Source of the DNA: Fibrobacter sp.
GTDB taxonomy: Bacteria; Fibrobacterota; Fibrobacteria; Fibrobacterales; Fibrobacteraceae
Length of the DNA: 48,461 nucleotides
NCBI GenBank assembly: GCA_024398935.1
Contig: JAKSIH010000021.1
Location: forward strand, 1 to 48,461
Direction: 5' to 3'
The notes under the pieces were generated by a model. It did no database searches. It was not told the DNA's origin and worked only from the letters and a program-made list of their open reading frames with translations. Position 1 is the stretch's first letter. The number at the start of each line of letters is the position of its first letter. The position numbers were made by a program, and so were the translations under genes. This document shows positions 25,976 to 32,988 of this stretch, in pieces.

Positions 25976-26575
25976 TTACGTAAGTAGCTTTTTCAAAATT
26001 ACCATAGGCATTTCCGTCTTTTTTTGTACGGGTTCCCGCAGTTCCCGGGACTCCCGCATCTTGCGGAGAGCATCGTCGCGTTTACGCCACAGGAGGCAAC
26101 GGGACATGCCGAAATCCCGGGCCATTTCGGAAAGGCTCATCCCGGCGATGAAAGTTCCCTCCACCACCATTTTTTCCGCAGGCGTAAGAGTCTGGAGCAG
26201 TTCCTCCACCGCCTCCTGGATGCAGTGTTCCCGCCGGTCATTGGTGTAGTGGACCGAAGCCGTTTCCGGAAGGGTGCGGTACTCCGCCGCCACCTCCCTC
26301 AACAGGGATACGGGCGTCTCCTTCTGACGCTTTCGCGTATCGTCAAAAAATGTGGAGCGAACCACTACGCTAAACCACCCTTCTAACGATTCTCTCACAT
26401 TCAATTCATGAACTTTTCTGCAGAATTTCAGCGCAACATCCTGAAAAAGGTCCTTTGCAGCCTCTTCTGAATGTGTCCGAAAGACGCATTGTTTGTAAAT
26501 TTTATCAGCGTGTTTTACCCAGAGATCTCCAACCCAGTCGTTTGGCCTATCTGTTAAAATTCCGTGTTTAGGCAT
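25976..26575 (-). CDS. ECF-like RNA polymerase sigma factor
   Basis: Directs RNA polymerase to a specific promoter set. Seen: region 2 with DLFQDVALKFCRKV and WFSVVVRSTFFDDTRKR, an intervening linker, and region 4 helix-turn-helix LTPAEKMVVEGTFIAGMSLSEMARDFGMSRCLLWRKRDDALRKMRE. The frame opens at a TTG (26671) that overlaps the divergent dsbD gene; the ATG at 26575 gives about 199 residues, normal for the family. A TTTG-N18-TAACTTTG promoter lies 43 bp upstream. No anti-sigma factor gene is adjacent, unless the downstream propeller or lipoprotein plays that part. Its position just upstream of a PorZ-like gene suggests regulation of surface export; that is inference. Confidence 0.88.
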   Translation of the reverse strand: MPKHGILTDRPNDWVGDLWVKHADKIYKQCVFRTHSEEAAKDLFQDVALKFCRKVHELNVRESLEGWFSVVVRSTFFDDTRKRQKETPVSLLREVAAEYRTLPETASVHYTNDRREHCIQEAVEELLQTLTPAEKMVVEGTFIAGMSLSEMARDFGMSRCLLWRKRDDALRKMRESRELREPVQKKTEMPMVILKKLLT

Positions 26576-26617
26576 ATAGTTAAACGAGAATTTTGACAGC
26601 AGACTTTCAGTTGAGCA

Positions 26618-26647
26618 CAAAGTTATGAAATTATTGAAAAAAACAAA
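26618..26647 (-). promoter_or_regulatory. TTTG-N18-TAACTTTG promoter of the sigma factor gene
   Basis: TAACTTTG (minus strand, 26618-26625) with TTTG at 26644-26647. The -7 element overlaps the proposed dsbD start codon on the other strand, so the two promoters cannot be independent. Confidence 0.5.
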
Positions 26648-28631
26648 GACTTCTGAAAATTTTGCAAACAACTGTTTGCATTCTTTAAGGGATTCCCTTT
26701 ATTTTGTTCTTATCCCCTTGACAATTTTCGCCCAGGACTTTAATATGAACGCCATGCCTCCTCCGGAAATGTCCATGGAGTATTCCGCAGGCGAACTGAA
26801 GGCAGGCTCAAGCCTGACCGTAAATATTACCGTTCCGGACAACTGGCATGTGAACGCAAACATTGCCGCCGACGAATTCCTGAAGCCCTCCGAAATCGAG
26901 GCGTCCGCAGAAGGAATCCATTTTGGAACCCCCGTGTGGCCGCCTTTCCTCACTGAGTATAGCGAGGCACTGGACCTGAACAACCAGGTTTTCCGCGGCA
27001 AGATCCAGGTCGTCCTCCCCGTCGACAGCGTTTCCCAGGGCTACGATAGCCTATCCACAAGCGTAACCTTCCACTACCAGGCCTGCGACAACTCCATTTG
27101 CCTCCCTCCGGCAGAAAAGACCATCAAGCTGAACGATTTTTTCGGTCAAGGGAGTTCCGGACAAGATAAGGGCGACAAGAATTCCCAGGAAAAGTTCGCC
27201 ATCGGTTTCGCAGGAGAGGCTGCGGCCCTAGATCCCAGCGCCGATAACACCGCAGATAAACCGAAGAACCTGGAGAACAATCCGTCTAAGGAGACCGCCG
27301 AAGGAAATGTCTCGAAAACAGGAAACGGTATCGAAAAGGCTGCAGAGGAATCCGTCGCATCGGAAGGAAACGCGACAAGCGCCGGTACCATCGCCATGTT
27401 GCTGTTCGCCCTGCTGGGAGGTCTGATTCTAAACCTCATGCCTTGCGTACTACCCGTACTATCCCTGAAACTGTTCAGCCTGATCAAGCAGGCGGGAGAA
27501 AGCAGAAGCAGGCTGATGGCTCTTGGACTCAGTACCGCGACGGGAATTCTTGTGAGTTTCTGGGTGCTGGCCACAATCATTACCATGGTGAAAATGGGCG
27601 GCGGAAATGCGGGCTGGGGCATGCAGTTCCAGAGTGCAGGATTTATCGCCTTCATGGTAGTCATCCTCACCGCCTTCGCCATGAGTTTCTTCGGCATTTT
27701 TGAAGTCTGGCTTCCCTGGAGCGCCACCACCAAGATGGATGAAGCCGGAAAGAAGCAAGGGGTTGCGGGCGCCTTCTTTACGGGAGCTCTGCTGGTGCTG
27801 TTAAGCACGCCTTGTTCCGCACCCTTCCTGGGAACTGCCATGGGATTCGCCTTTACCGCAAGCGCCCCGGTGCTGTTCCTGTTCTTTACCGCGGCAGGCC
27901 TAGGGCTTTCCCTCCCCTACCTGCTCGTTTGCGCCTTCCCCGCCGTTCTGAAAGTTTTCCCGAAGCCCGGTCCCTGGATGGTAAAGCTCCAGAAGGTCAT
28001 GGGAGTGCTGCTCCTGGCAACTGTAGCATGGCTGTTCTGGATCGTGAACAATCAGGCAGGTGGCGCGGGCGTGGGCCTATTTGCAGCCGTTGCCGTAATA
28101 GCCATTATCGCAAGCGTTATGGCCGGAAAGTTCGCCCCGCCGGGAGTGGCCTTCAGTCGCGAAGTCGGCGTCTTTGCAGGTGCTGCCATTGTCCTTGCAG
28201 GTCTCTGGCTTGCTGTACTCGCCCCCCGCTATGAAAATGTAGTCGAGGAACGTTTTAACGCCCGCATGGCAGAACAGATGACGGAAGACGGCTGGTACCG
28301 CTACAGCCCCGCCCTCATCGAGGAATTCAAGGCCGCGGGACGCACCGTGTTTATTGATGTTTCCGCCGACTGGTGCATTACCTGCAAGGCAAACGAGGCG
28401 GCCATCCTGAATCGTGAGGAATTTACCCGAGCCATGGATAGCCTGAAGGTTGCCCGCGTGAAGGCGGACTGGACCCGCGAAACACCGGAAGTGAACGCAC
28501 TTTTGAGAAGCCTCGGGAAGTCTGGCGTACCTGCCTACGGTATTTATCCGGCAGGGGATACAAGCAAGCAGATCGTGCTGCCGGAGCTGTTGACCACAGG
28601 CGCCATCGTGGAGAAAATTACCGGAAAGTAA
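26625..28631 (+). CDS. dsbD: Thiol:disulfide interchange protein
   Basis: Carries electrons from cytoplasmic thioredoxin to periplasmic proteins, supporting cytochrome maturation and disulfide isomerisation. Seen: N-terminal hydrophobic segment, periplasmic DsbD-alpha domain with Cys154 and Cys159 (YQACDNSICLPP), a charged low-complexity linker at about 172-250, eight transmembrane helices at about 255-535 with Cys274 (NLMPCVLP) and Cys397 (STPCSAPF), and a thioredoxin-like domain with CITC (Cys584, Cys587). All three Cys pairs are intact. The first 20 residues before the signal segment are charged and unusual, so the true start may be downstream (for example the TTG at 26676). Downstream is a hairpin array instead of another gene. 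Confidence 0.94.
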   Translation: MKLLKKTKTSENFANNCLHSLRDSLYFVLIPLTIFAQDFNMNAMPPPEMSMEYSAGELKAGSSLTVNITVPDNWHVNANIAADEFLKPSEIEASAEGIHFGTPVWPPFLTEYSEALDLNNQVFRGKIQVVLPVDSVSQGYDSLSTSVTFHYQACDNSICLPPAEKTIKLNDFFGQGSSGQDKGDKNSQEKFAIGFAGEAAALDPSADNTADKPKNLENNPSKETAEGNVSKTGNGIEKAAEESVASEGNATSAGTIAMLLFALLGGLILNLMPCVLPVLSLKLFSLIKQAGESRSRLMALGLSTATGILVSFWVLATIITMVKMGGGNAGWGMQFQSAGFIAFMVVILTAFAMSFFGIFEVWLPWSATTKMDEAGKKQGVAGAFFTGALLVLLSTPCSAPFLGTAMGFAFTASAPVLFLFFTAAGLGLSLPYLLVCAFPAVLKVFPKPGPWMVKLQKVMGVLLLATVAWLFWIVNNQAGGAGVGLFAAVAVIAIIASVMAGKFAPPGVAFSREVGVFAGAAIVLAGLWLAVLAPRYENVVEERFNARMAEQMTEDGWYRYSPALIEEFKAAGRTVFIDVSADWCITCKANEAAILNREEFTRAMDSLKVARVKADWTRETPEVNALLRSLGKSGVPAYGIYPAGDTSKQIVLPELLTTGAIVEKITGK

Positions 28632-28670
28632 TTCAACCGCCTTTTGCCTTTTGGGGCGATTTTATTTAAA

Positions 28671-28712
28671 AAGTAGGACTAAGCCTCATATTTTTAAGGT
28701 TTAGTCCTACTT
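28671..28712. repeat. TAGGACTAA hairpin 1
   Basis: Perfect 12-bp inverted repeat (28671-28682 with 28701-28712) extended by a CCT/AGG inner stem. First of three hairpins with the same stem, with starts spaced 86 and 93 bp apart. Confidence 0.85.
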
Positions 28713-28756
28713 TCATTCATTTATCTGTATTCTTTTTCAAGCTTGACGGAAAAAAT

Positions 28757-28792
28757 TAGGACTAAATCGGTGATATTCCGATTTTAGTCCTA
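28757..28792. repeat. TAGGACTAA hairpin 2
   Basis: Arms 28757-28770 and 28778-28792 pair over 14 bp with a single T bulge, loop TGATATT. Outer 9 bp identical to hairpin 1. Confidence 0.85.
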
Positions 28793-28849
28793 GCTCAACC
28801 GCAGTCATGCGCCATTTTTTGAATTAATTTGTATAAAAAAGCGGTGTTT

Positions 28850-28889
28850 GGTAGAACTAAACAACCACTCCGATTAATTTAGTCCTACC
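28850..28889. repeat. TAGGACTAA hairpin 3
   Basis: Arms 28850-28861 and 28878-28889 pair with one mismatch (GGTAGAACTAAA with TTTAGTCCTACC). Same core as hairpins 1 and 2, longer unpaired loop. Confidence 0.8.
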
Positions 28890-28958
28890 TTTCCGCCATT
28901 TTCATCAGTTTTTACCAGCGTTCCACCGTTTTTTAGGCCGGGTGATGACCGCGGCTAA

Positions 28959-30188
28959 CTAGCGCTTGCCTTCGCGCTTGTACCTTTCAATGCATTCCTG
29001 ATAGAATTCGTAGGTCTGCTGGGCGATTGCCTTCCAGCTGAAGACGTCGATAGCACGCTTGCGGCTCACTTCGCCCATCTTCTTTGCCATTTCGGGGTTA
29101 GCCAGAATGGTGTTCAGCTTGTTGGCGAAATCCGTCTGGAAAGCCTTTGGGTCGGCAGGTTCGAAGTTGGTCTCGGAAACAGCCTTCAGGGGAACCAGGA
29201 AGCCGGTCTCGCCATCCACGATGATTTCGGGAATGCCGCCCACGGCGCTACCCACCACGGGAGTACCACAGCTCATGGCTTCCAGGTTGATGATACCGAA
29301 GGGCTCGTAGAGGGAAGGAGTCGCAAAGACCGTAGCATGAGTGTACAGCACGCGGAGTTCCTCGTGAGGAACCGGTTCCTGAATCCAGATAACGCCATCA
29401 CGAGTCTTCTGGACTTCCTCGATGAGGGACTTGCATTCGTCGGCAAGTTCCTGAGTGTCGGGAGCGCCGGCACAGAGGACCACCTGGGCCCCTTCGTCAA
29501 TCTGGGGGATCGCCTGGATCAGCTGGCTGATACCCTTCTGGCGGGTAATGCGGCCGACGAACAGCACGAAAGGCTTGCTGGGATCCACGCCCCACTTCTT
29601 GAGGATAGCTTCGCTGAAGGTGGGCTTATAGAAGTCCGGATCGATACCGTTGTAAATCACCTTCACGCGATCTTCGGGAACGCCGTAAAGCTTCATCACG
29701 TCGCGCTTCATGCCCTGGCTTACAGCGATAACGCCATCGGCAGCCTCGTAGGCAGTCTTTTCAATCCAGCAGCTCATGGCATAGCCGCCATCGCCCAGCT
29801 GTTCAGCCTTCCACGGGCGGTGCGGTTCCAGAGAGTGGGTGGTGAGAATCAGGGGGCACTGCAACAGGCGGGAAGCGAGGACGCCGCCAAAGTGGCTGTA
29901 CCAGGTGTGGCAATGGATAACATCGATGTCATCCATGGTAGCTGCCCACTGCAGGTTAATATCCAGGGGCTTGAAAATCTTCTGGAAACGGTCGTCCTTC
30001 GGGGAAAGGCCCAGCTTGCGGCTAAAGCCGATAGCGCGAATATTATTTTCGTCTTCATCCTGAGGACCAAAGCAGCGAGCTTCGATATGGCAAAGCTTGC
30101 TCAATTCCTGAGAAAGAAACTTGACGTGAATACCTGCACCGCCATAGATTTCCGGCGGGAACTCATTCGTAAGGATAGCTGCGTTCAT
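28959..30188 (-). CDS. glgA: Glycogen synthase-type glycosyltransferase (GT4)
   Basis: Transfers glucose, probably from ADP-glucose, to a growing alpha-1,4-glucan; cytoplasmic. Seen: GT-B fold with N-terminal TNEFPPEIYGGAGIHVKFL, VIHCHTWYSHFGG at about 90-102, VGRITRQKG at the start of the second domain, and the sugar-nucleotide motif EPFGIINLEAMSCGTPVVGSAVGG (E-x7-E type). Length 409 fits the actinobacterial-type glycogen synthase subfamily, which lies in GT4, rather than the longer GT5 enzymes. A Fibrobacter would be expected to store glycogen. No other glg genes are nearby. A GGCGGT/ACCGCC hairpin lies just upstream of the ribosome binding site GGAG. A sucrose-type or other GT4 synthase is the main alternative. 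Confidence 0.88.
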   Translation of the reverse strand: MNAAILTNEFPPEIYGGAGIHVKFLSQELSKLCHIEARCFGPQDEDENNIRAIGFSRKLGLSPKDDRFQKIFKPLDINLQWAATMDDIDVIHCHTWYSHFGGVLASRLLQCPLILTTHSLEPHRPWKAEQLGDGGYAMSCWIEKTAYEAADGVIAVSQGMKRDVMKLYGVPEDRVKVIYNGIDPDFYKPTFSEAILKKWGVDPSKPFVLFVGRITRQKGISQLIQAIPQIDEGAQVVLCAGAPDTQELADECKSLIEEVQKTRDGVIWIQEPVPHEELRVLYTHATVFATPSLYEPFGIINLEAMSCGTPVVGSAVGGIPEIIVDGETGFLVPLKAVSETNFEPADPKAFQTDFANKLNTILANPEMAKKMGEVSRKRAIDVFSWKAIAQQTYEFYQECIERYKREGKR

Positions 30189-30201
30189 AATAGTCTCCAG
30201 A

Positions 30202-30219
30202 GGCGGTAATCAGACCGCC
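30202..30219 (-). promoter_or_regulatory. Leader hairpin next to the glycogen synthase ribosome binding site
   Basis: GGCGGT/ACCGCC 6-bp perfect stem with a 6-nt loop, ending 4 nt before the GGAG site at 30195-30198. Could modulate translation initiation; equally could be chance. Confidence 0.4.
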
Positions 30220-30226
30220 ATACATC

Positions 30227-30234
30227 CAAATATA
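30227..30234 (-). promoter_or_regulatory. TATATTTG promoter element of glycogen synthase
   Basis: Matches TAnnTTTG, 39 bp upstream of the start codon. No clear -33 TTTG at the expected spacing. Confidence 0.4.
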
Positions 30235-30518
30235 TAACAAAATTTCAAGGGACTATCTCATATTTTTCTGCCCATAAAATAAAGTGACCCAAAATACAGT
30301 GCAGTCAAGAACCACAAGTAAAAAAACAAAGCCTTAAACCTGTTCCCGGCCGTAAAACAGCAAACGCCGACATAGTGATGATACAGCTCGAACGGCATAT
30401 CGTGAGGAGCGAACGGGCTTAATATGAGTCGCTGGCGGCTTGTATCAACAAGCCGTCGGAGACGAGAGTGAGCGAACCACAGGAGGTTCTTGTTCCAACG
30501 CACTGAGCGAACGGGCTT
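30235..30518. other. Intergenic repeat-bearing region
   Basis: I see no gene. A 15-bp direct repeat (GAGCGAACGGGCTTA) occurs at 30407-30421 and 30505-30519, and between them is a perfect 8-bp hairpin (30436-30443 with 30448-30455). The second copy runs straight into the terminator of the hydrolase gene. Confidence 0.6.
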
Positions 30519-30550
30519 AAAAAGAATCCCCGGCTTTTGGCCGGGGATTC
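30519..30550 (-). terminator. Terminator of the alpha/beta hydrolase lipoprotein gene
   Basis: An 11-bp perfect stem (30524-30534 with 30540-30550), 5-nt loop, followed by TTTTT on the minus strand; 34 bp after the stop codon. Confidence 0.93.
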
Positions 30551-30584
30551 CAGGAGTGTGTTATGTAGAGATTCCTTAACTTTG

Positions 30585-31829
30585 CTAGAAGTTCTTGCAC
30601 TTGCCGTTCCAGTTACCCTTGGCGCCCTGCCAGGTGTAAATAGGACCGTCGATGTACTTACCGCTGGTGCCGACAAAGTCCGCCTTGCGGAAATCTTCGC
30701 CACCCAGGTGCCAGCGCATCCATGCAACCGTTGCAGCCTGGCCATCCCACGGACCGGAACCGTGACCGTAGTTGTTGCCCCTCATTTCGATAAGACATGC
30801 AGGAACCTTGACGCCGGTATTGTTATAGTCGTTAATTGCATTGGTATTTTCGCTACCCACTTCGCCATAGACGAGAGCGATAGTCTTACCCATGCCAGTG
30901 GGAACCTGAGCGGCACCGTTGCCACCCCAGTCACCGCTGTTGTTCAGAATCGCGGTAATGACGCGCTTGTCCTTGATGAGAATCTGTTCAGACTCCAGGC
31001 CGCCCATGGAGTGACCGGATGCGCCCACCTTGGTCATGTCCAGTTTCTGGTACAGCGGGTCGCCCGGAGTACCGTTCTTCTTTTCGAGCCAGTCAAGAGC
31101 GGACTTTGCCTGATTTCCGTTACCCGGAGATTCCTTCAGGGCGATTACAACGAAACCATGGGAAGCAAGACGCTTGATCATGCCCGGATAGTCTCCCGGA
31201 GGAGTACCGCCACCCGGGCCCCAAACGACGACACCGTGTTTCTGCGTTTCAGAAAGACGCTTCGGATAGGAAAGAATGCCTGCGCCATCCCAACCGGTGC
31301 GTTCAATATATTCCACTTCCATGTAGTCCTTGTTTTCGTCCTTGTCGTTAGCAAGGAAAATGCCCTTGGGAACTTCAACTACAGAAGAGGAGGATTCCGG
31401 TTCGGGAGCCTTTTCGCTGGAGCTTGATACAACAGGAACTTCGGAACTGGAACTTACGGGAACCGTGGGATCTACAGCGGGATCCGTGGGATTTACCGGA
31501 GTCGTAGGACCAACTGTAGGATCTGTGGGATTTTCAGCACCGGGAGTGCAAGGAACAGAGGAAGACAGACAGTTATCATCCACAGGACCGGGAGTCGTAT
31601 CCACAGGATTGGCCGGATCAACCGGAAGGGGATTTGCAGGATCCATCGGAATGGAAGGATCTATGCTAGGATCGGTCACAGGTGCAGAAGGATCCGCCGG
31701 TGTATCGGGCACGACAATTGGATCTGCGGGGGCTGCGGGACTGCTGGAATCGTCACAGTTGACGAAAGCGAGCGCACTCGCAAGAATGAGACTCTTAACA
31801 GCGAAACCCTTTAGAAATTTTGATTTCAT
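30585..31829 (-). CDS. Alpha/beta hydrolase (esterase-like) lipoprotein with long Pro/Asp linker
   Basis: Probable secreted esterase. Seen: lipoprotein-type signal with Cys25 (FVNC), then about 120 residues of low complexity (repeated DPS, DPANP, TDPT units and Ser/Glu blocks such as VSSSSEVPVV) acting as a surface stalk, and a hydrolase domain from about 160 with oxyanion loop GPGGG at 204-208, a PGMIKRLASHGFVVIAL strand typical of dienelactone hydrolase/cutinase-like enzymes, nucleophile Ser274 in GHSMGG, and candidate catalytic His356 (NYGHGSGP). The acid residue is uncertain (Glu323 or Glu327 stand near the usual place). A cell-wall feruloyl, acetyl or related esterase role fits the organism, but the substrate is unknown. 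Confidence 0.85.
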   Translation of the reverse strand: MKSKFLKGFAVKSLILASALAFVNCDDSSSPAAPADPIVVPDTPADPSAPVTDPSIDPSIPMDPANPLPVDPANPVDTTPGPVDDNCLSSSVPCTPGAENPTDPTVGPTTPVNPTDPAVDPTVPVSSSSEVPVVSSSSEKAPEPESSSSVVEVPKGIFLANDKDENKDYMEVEYIERTGWDGAGILSYPKRLSETQKHGVVVWGPGGGTPPGDYPGMIKRLASHGFVVIALKESPGNGNQAKSALDWLEKKNGTPGDPLYQKLDMTKVGASGHSMGGLESEQILIKDKRVITAILNNSGDWGGNGAAQVPTGMGKTIALVYGEVGSENTNAINDYNNTGVKVPACLIEMRGNNYGHGSGPWDGQAATVAWMRWHLGGEDFRKADFVGTSGKYIDGPIYTWQGAKGNWNGKCKNF

Positions 31830-32110
31830 TTGAACTCCTCTTTTTCATTTCTAGCCCATACATCTATAAATTATCCTGTTTTTGCATAAGAAATTACACC
31901 TGGAGAAAACTTCTCGTGGACAAAATGTCAATACTACGAGACACGCCTAAAAGGAAAAAGACTCTCCAGGGAAGAGAGCCATTAAGCAAAAATTGTCCTG
32001 CAGATTTTATGGATTCTATCGCCCCGCTGGGGCTCCAGAATGACGCAAAAAAAAATGATCCGGGACTCCTGAATGACGAGGTAACATATGATCCAGGGAT
32101 CCAGAATGAC
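31830..32110. other. Non-coding stretch with dispersed CAGAATGAC-type repeats
   Basis: No gene is supported between the hydrolase start and the 96-bp tandem repeat. Three related elements occur: 32011-32045 (containing GCCCC/GGGGC hairpin and CCAGAATGACG), 32057-32079 (CTCCTGAATGACGA) and 32090-32110 (ATCCAGAATGAC). They look like degenerate copies of one dispersed element. Upstream of the hydrolase start (31830-31880) is AT-rich and probably carries its promoter. Confidence 0.6.
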
Positions 32111-32144
32111 ATGGCAATTTAGCGAAGATGGTCGTTCCGTGAGC

Positions 32145-32170
32145 AAAAAGCGATCCGTATTAACGGAGCG
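32145..32170 (-). terminator. Duplicated terminator, outer copy
   Basis: Arms 32151-32158 and 32163-32170; same as the inner copy but with one stem mismatch, so probably weaker. Five T follow on the minus strand. Confidence 0.65.
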
Positions 32171-32240
32171 TGTTTGCGAAAGTCTTCGCCGACCGGAGAT
32201 TCTTCGTCAGCAATTTAGCGAAGATGGTCGTTCCGTGAGC

Positions 32241-32266
32241 AAAAAGCGCTCCGTATTAACGGAGCG
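32241..32266 (-). terminator. Terminator of folE, inner copy
   Basis: Perfect stem CGCTCCGT/ACGGAGCG (32247-32254, 32259-32266) with ATTA loop, followed by five T on the minus strand; about 45 bp after the folE stop. Confidence 0.85.
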
Positions 32267-32310
32267 TGTTTGCGAGAGTCTGCGCCGACCGGAGATTCTT
32301 CGTCAGCAAT

Positions 32311-32880
32311 TTAGCGAAGACGGTCATTAATACTTGCCATAAATTCGGCGCGGGTCTTTTCGTCTGTCTTGAATCGGCCCAACAACTGAGTTGTCACCAT
32401 AGTCGCACCCGGCTTCTTGATGCCGCGCATGGTCATGCACATGTGGCTTGCTTCCAAGAGCACGGCGACACCCTTGGGCTTCAGTTCCTTCTGGATCAGT
32501 TCCGCAATCTGACGGGTCATGCGTTCCTGGATCTGGGGGAAGCGGGCGTAGAACTCCACCACGCGGGGAATCTTGGAAAGGCCCACCACGCAGTCACCGG
32601 GAATGTAAGCCACGTGGGCCTTGCCGGTGAAAGGCAGAAAATGATGTTCGCACATGCTGGTGAAGGAAATGTTGGGCACAACAATCATCTCGTCGTACTT
32701 CTCATGGAAGCGGGTCTTGAGAATGTCTTCGGCCTTCTGTTCGCCAGTCAGACTGCTCATGACTTCGGCGTACATCTTGGCTACGCGCTTGGGTGTTTCC
32801 AGCAAGCCTTCACGGTTTACATCCTCGCCCATTCCTTCAAGAATCATCTTGAAGCCATCTTCCATCATCTTTAAGTTCAT
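32311..32880 (-). CDS. folE: GTP cyclohydrolase I (type IA)
   Basis: Converts GTP to 7,8-dihydroneopterin triphosphate, first step of folate (and queuosine) synthesis; cytoplasmic homodecamer. Seen: complete 189-residue enzyme with [14 protein letters not shown] at about 24-37, Zn/catalytic motif [10 protein letters not shown] at 75-84, GKAHVAYIP and [23 protein letters not shown] in the middle, and SHMCMTMRG at 145-153 with the second Zn-binding Cys. Its last codons and the following terminator are part of a 96-bp tandem repeat. A TACATTTG promoter box is 24 bp upstream. Another folate gene, folD, lies about 13 kb away on the other strand. Confidence 0.96.
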   Translation of the reverse strand: MNLKMMEDGFKMILEGMGEDVNREGLLETPKRVAKMYAEVMSSLTGEQKAEDILKTRFHEKYDEMIVVPNISFTSMCEHHFLPFTGKAHVAYIPGDCVVGLSKIPRVVEFYARFPQIQERMTRQIAELIQKELKPKGVAVLLEASHMCMTMRGIKKPGATMVTTQLLGRFKTDEKTRAEFMASINDRLR

Positions 32881-32903
32881 AAATGCCCTTTCGTTTTGTG
32901 CGA

Positions 32904-32911
32904 CAAATGTA
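32904..32911 (-). promoter_or_regulatory. TACATTTG promoter element of folE
   Basis: Matches TAnnTTTG, 24 bp upstream of the folE start codon. No clear -33 box. Confidence 0.45.
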
Positions 32912-32927
32912 GAAAAAAGGACAGCTA

Positions 32928-32967
32928 GATCCTTCGACTTCGCGCAACGCGCTCCGCTCAGGATGAC
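32928..32967. repeat. Dispersed GATCCTTCG...CAGGATGAC repeat element
   Basis: A 40-bp element with interrupted dyad symmetry (GATCC at one end, GGATGAC at the other; GCGC inner palindrome). It is a member of a widespread short intergenic repeat seen in many bacterial genomes; a shorter relative is at 42984-43009. Here it lies between folE and the end of the FISUMP operon. Confidence 0.7.
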
Positions 32968-32988
32968 TATCGGCCCGAAATTTGTGGT

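Larger units (their letters stand above)
28632..28958. other. Intergenic region with three tandem hairpins
   Basis: No coding potential seen. Three hairpins that share the stem TAGGACTAA/TTAGTCCTA occupy 28671-28889 (listed separately). A weak CGCC/GGGCG hairpin with downstream T-rich sequence near 28639-28664 may terminate dsbD. Confidence 0.75.
32115..32330. repeat. 96-bp tandem repeat including the folE 3' end and terminator
   Basis: Two full units start at 32115 and 32211, with a third partial at 32307 that is the last codons of folE (identical except two bases). Each unit, read on the minus strand, holds the folE-like ending, an intervening segment and a GC-rich terminator hairpin. Units differ at four or so positions. 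The period is exactly 32 codons, and one frame is open through it, but the array is best explained as a duplicated gene end. Confidence 0.85.

Noticed and set aside
28671..28889. CRISPR or terminator array
   Set aside because: Stem motif is conserved, but spacers are irregular and no T-tracts follow; kept only as a repeat of unknown role.
30258..30503. Minus-strand ORF of 81 codons
   Set aside because: It lies across a repeat-hairpin region and has no ribosome binding site or conserved feature.
31820..32122. Plus-strand ORF of about 100 codons
   Set aside because: It overlaps the hydrolase start and consists of dispersed repeat sequence; no ribosome binding site.
32088..32330. Small protein with 32-residue repeats
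   Set aside because: The open frame exists only because the 96-bp repeat is divisible by three; the repeat is explained by duplication of the folE end and terminator.
32115..32330. CRISPR-like array
   Set aside because: Units are 96 bp, contiguous, without spacers, and no cas genes are present.
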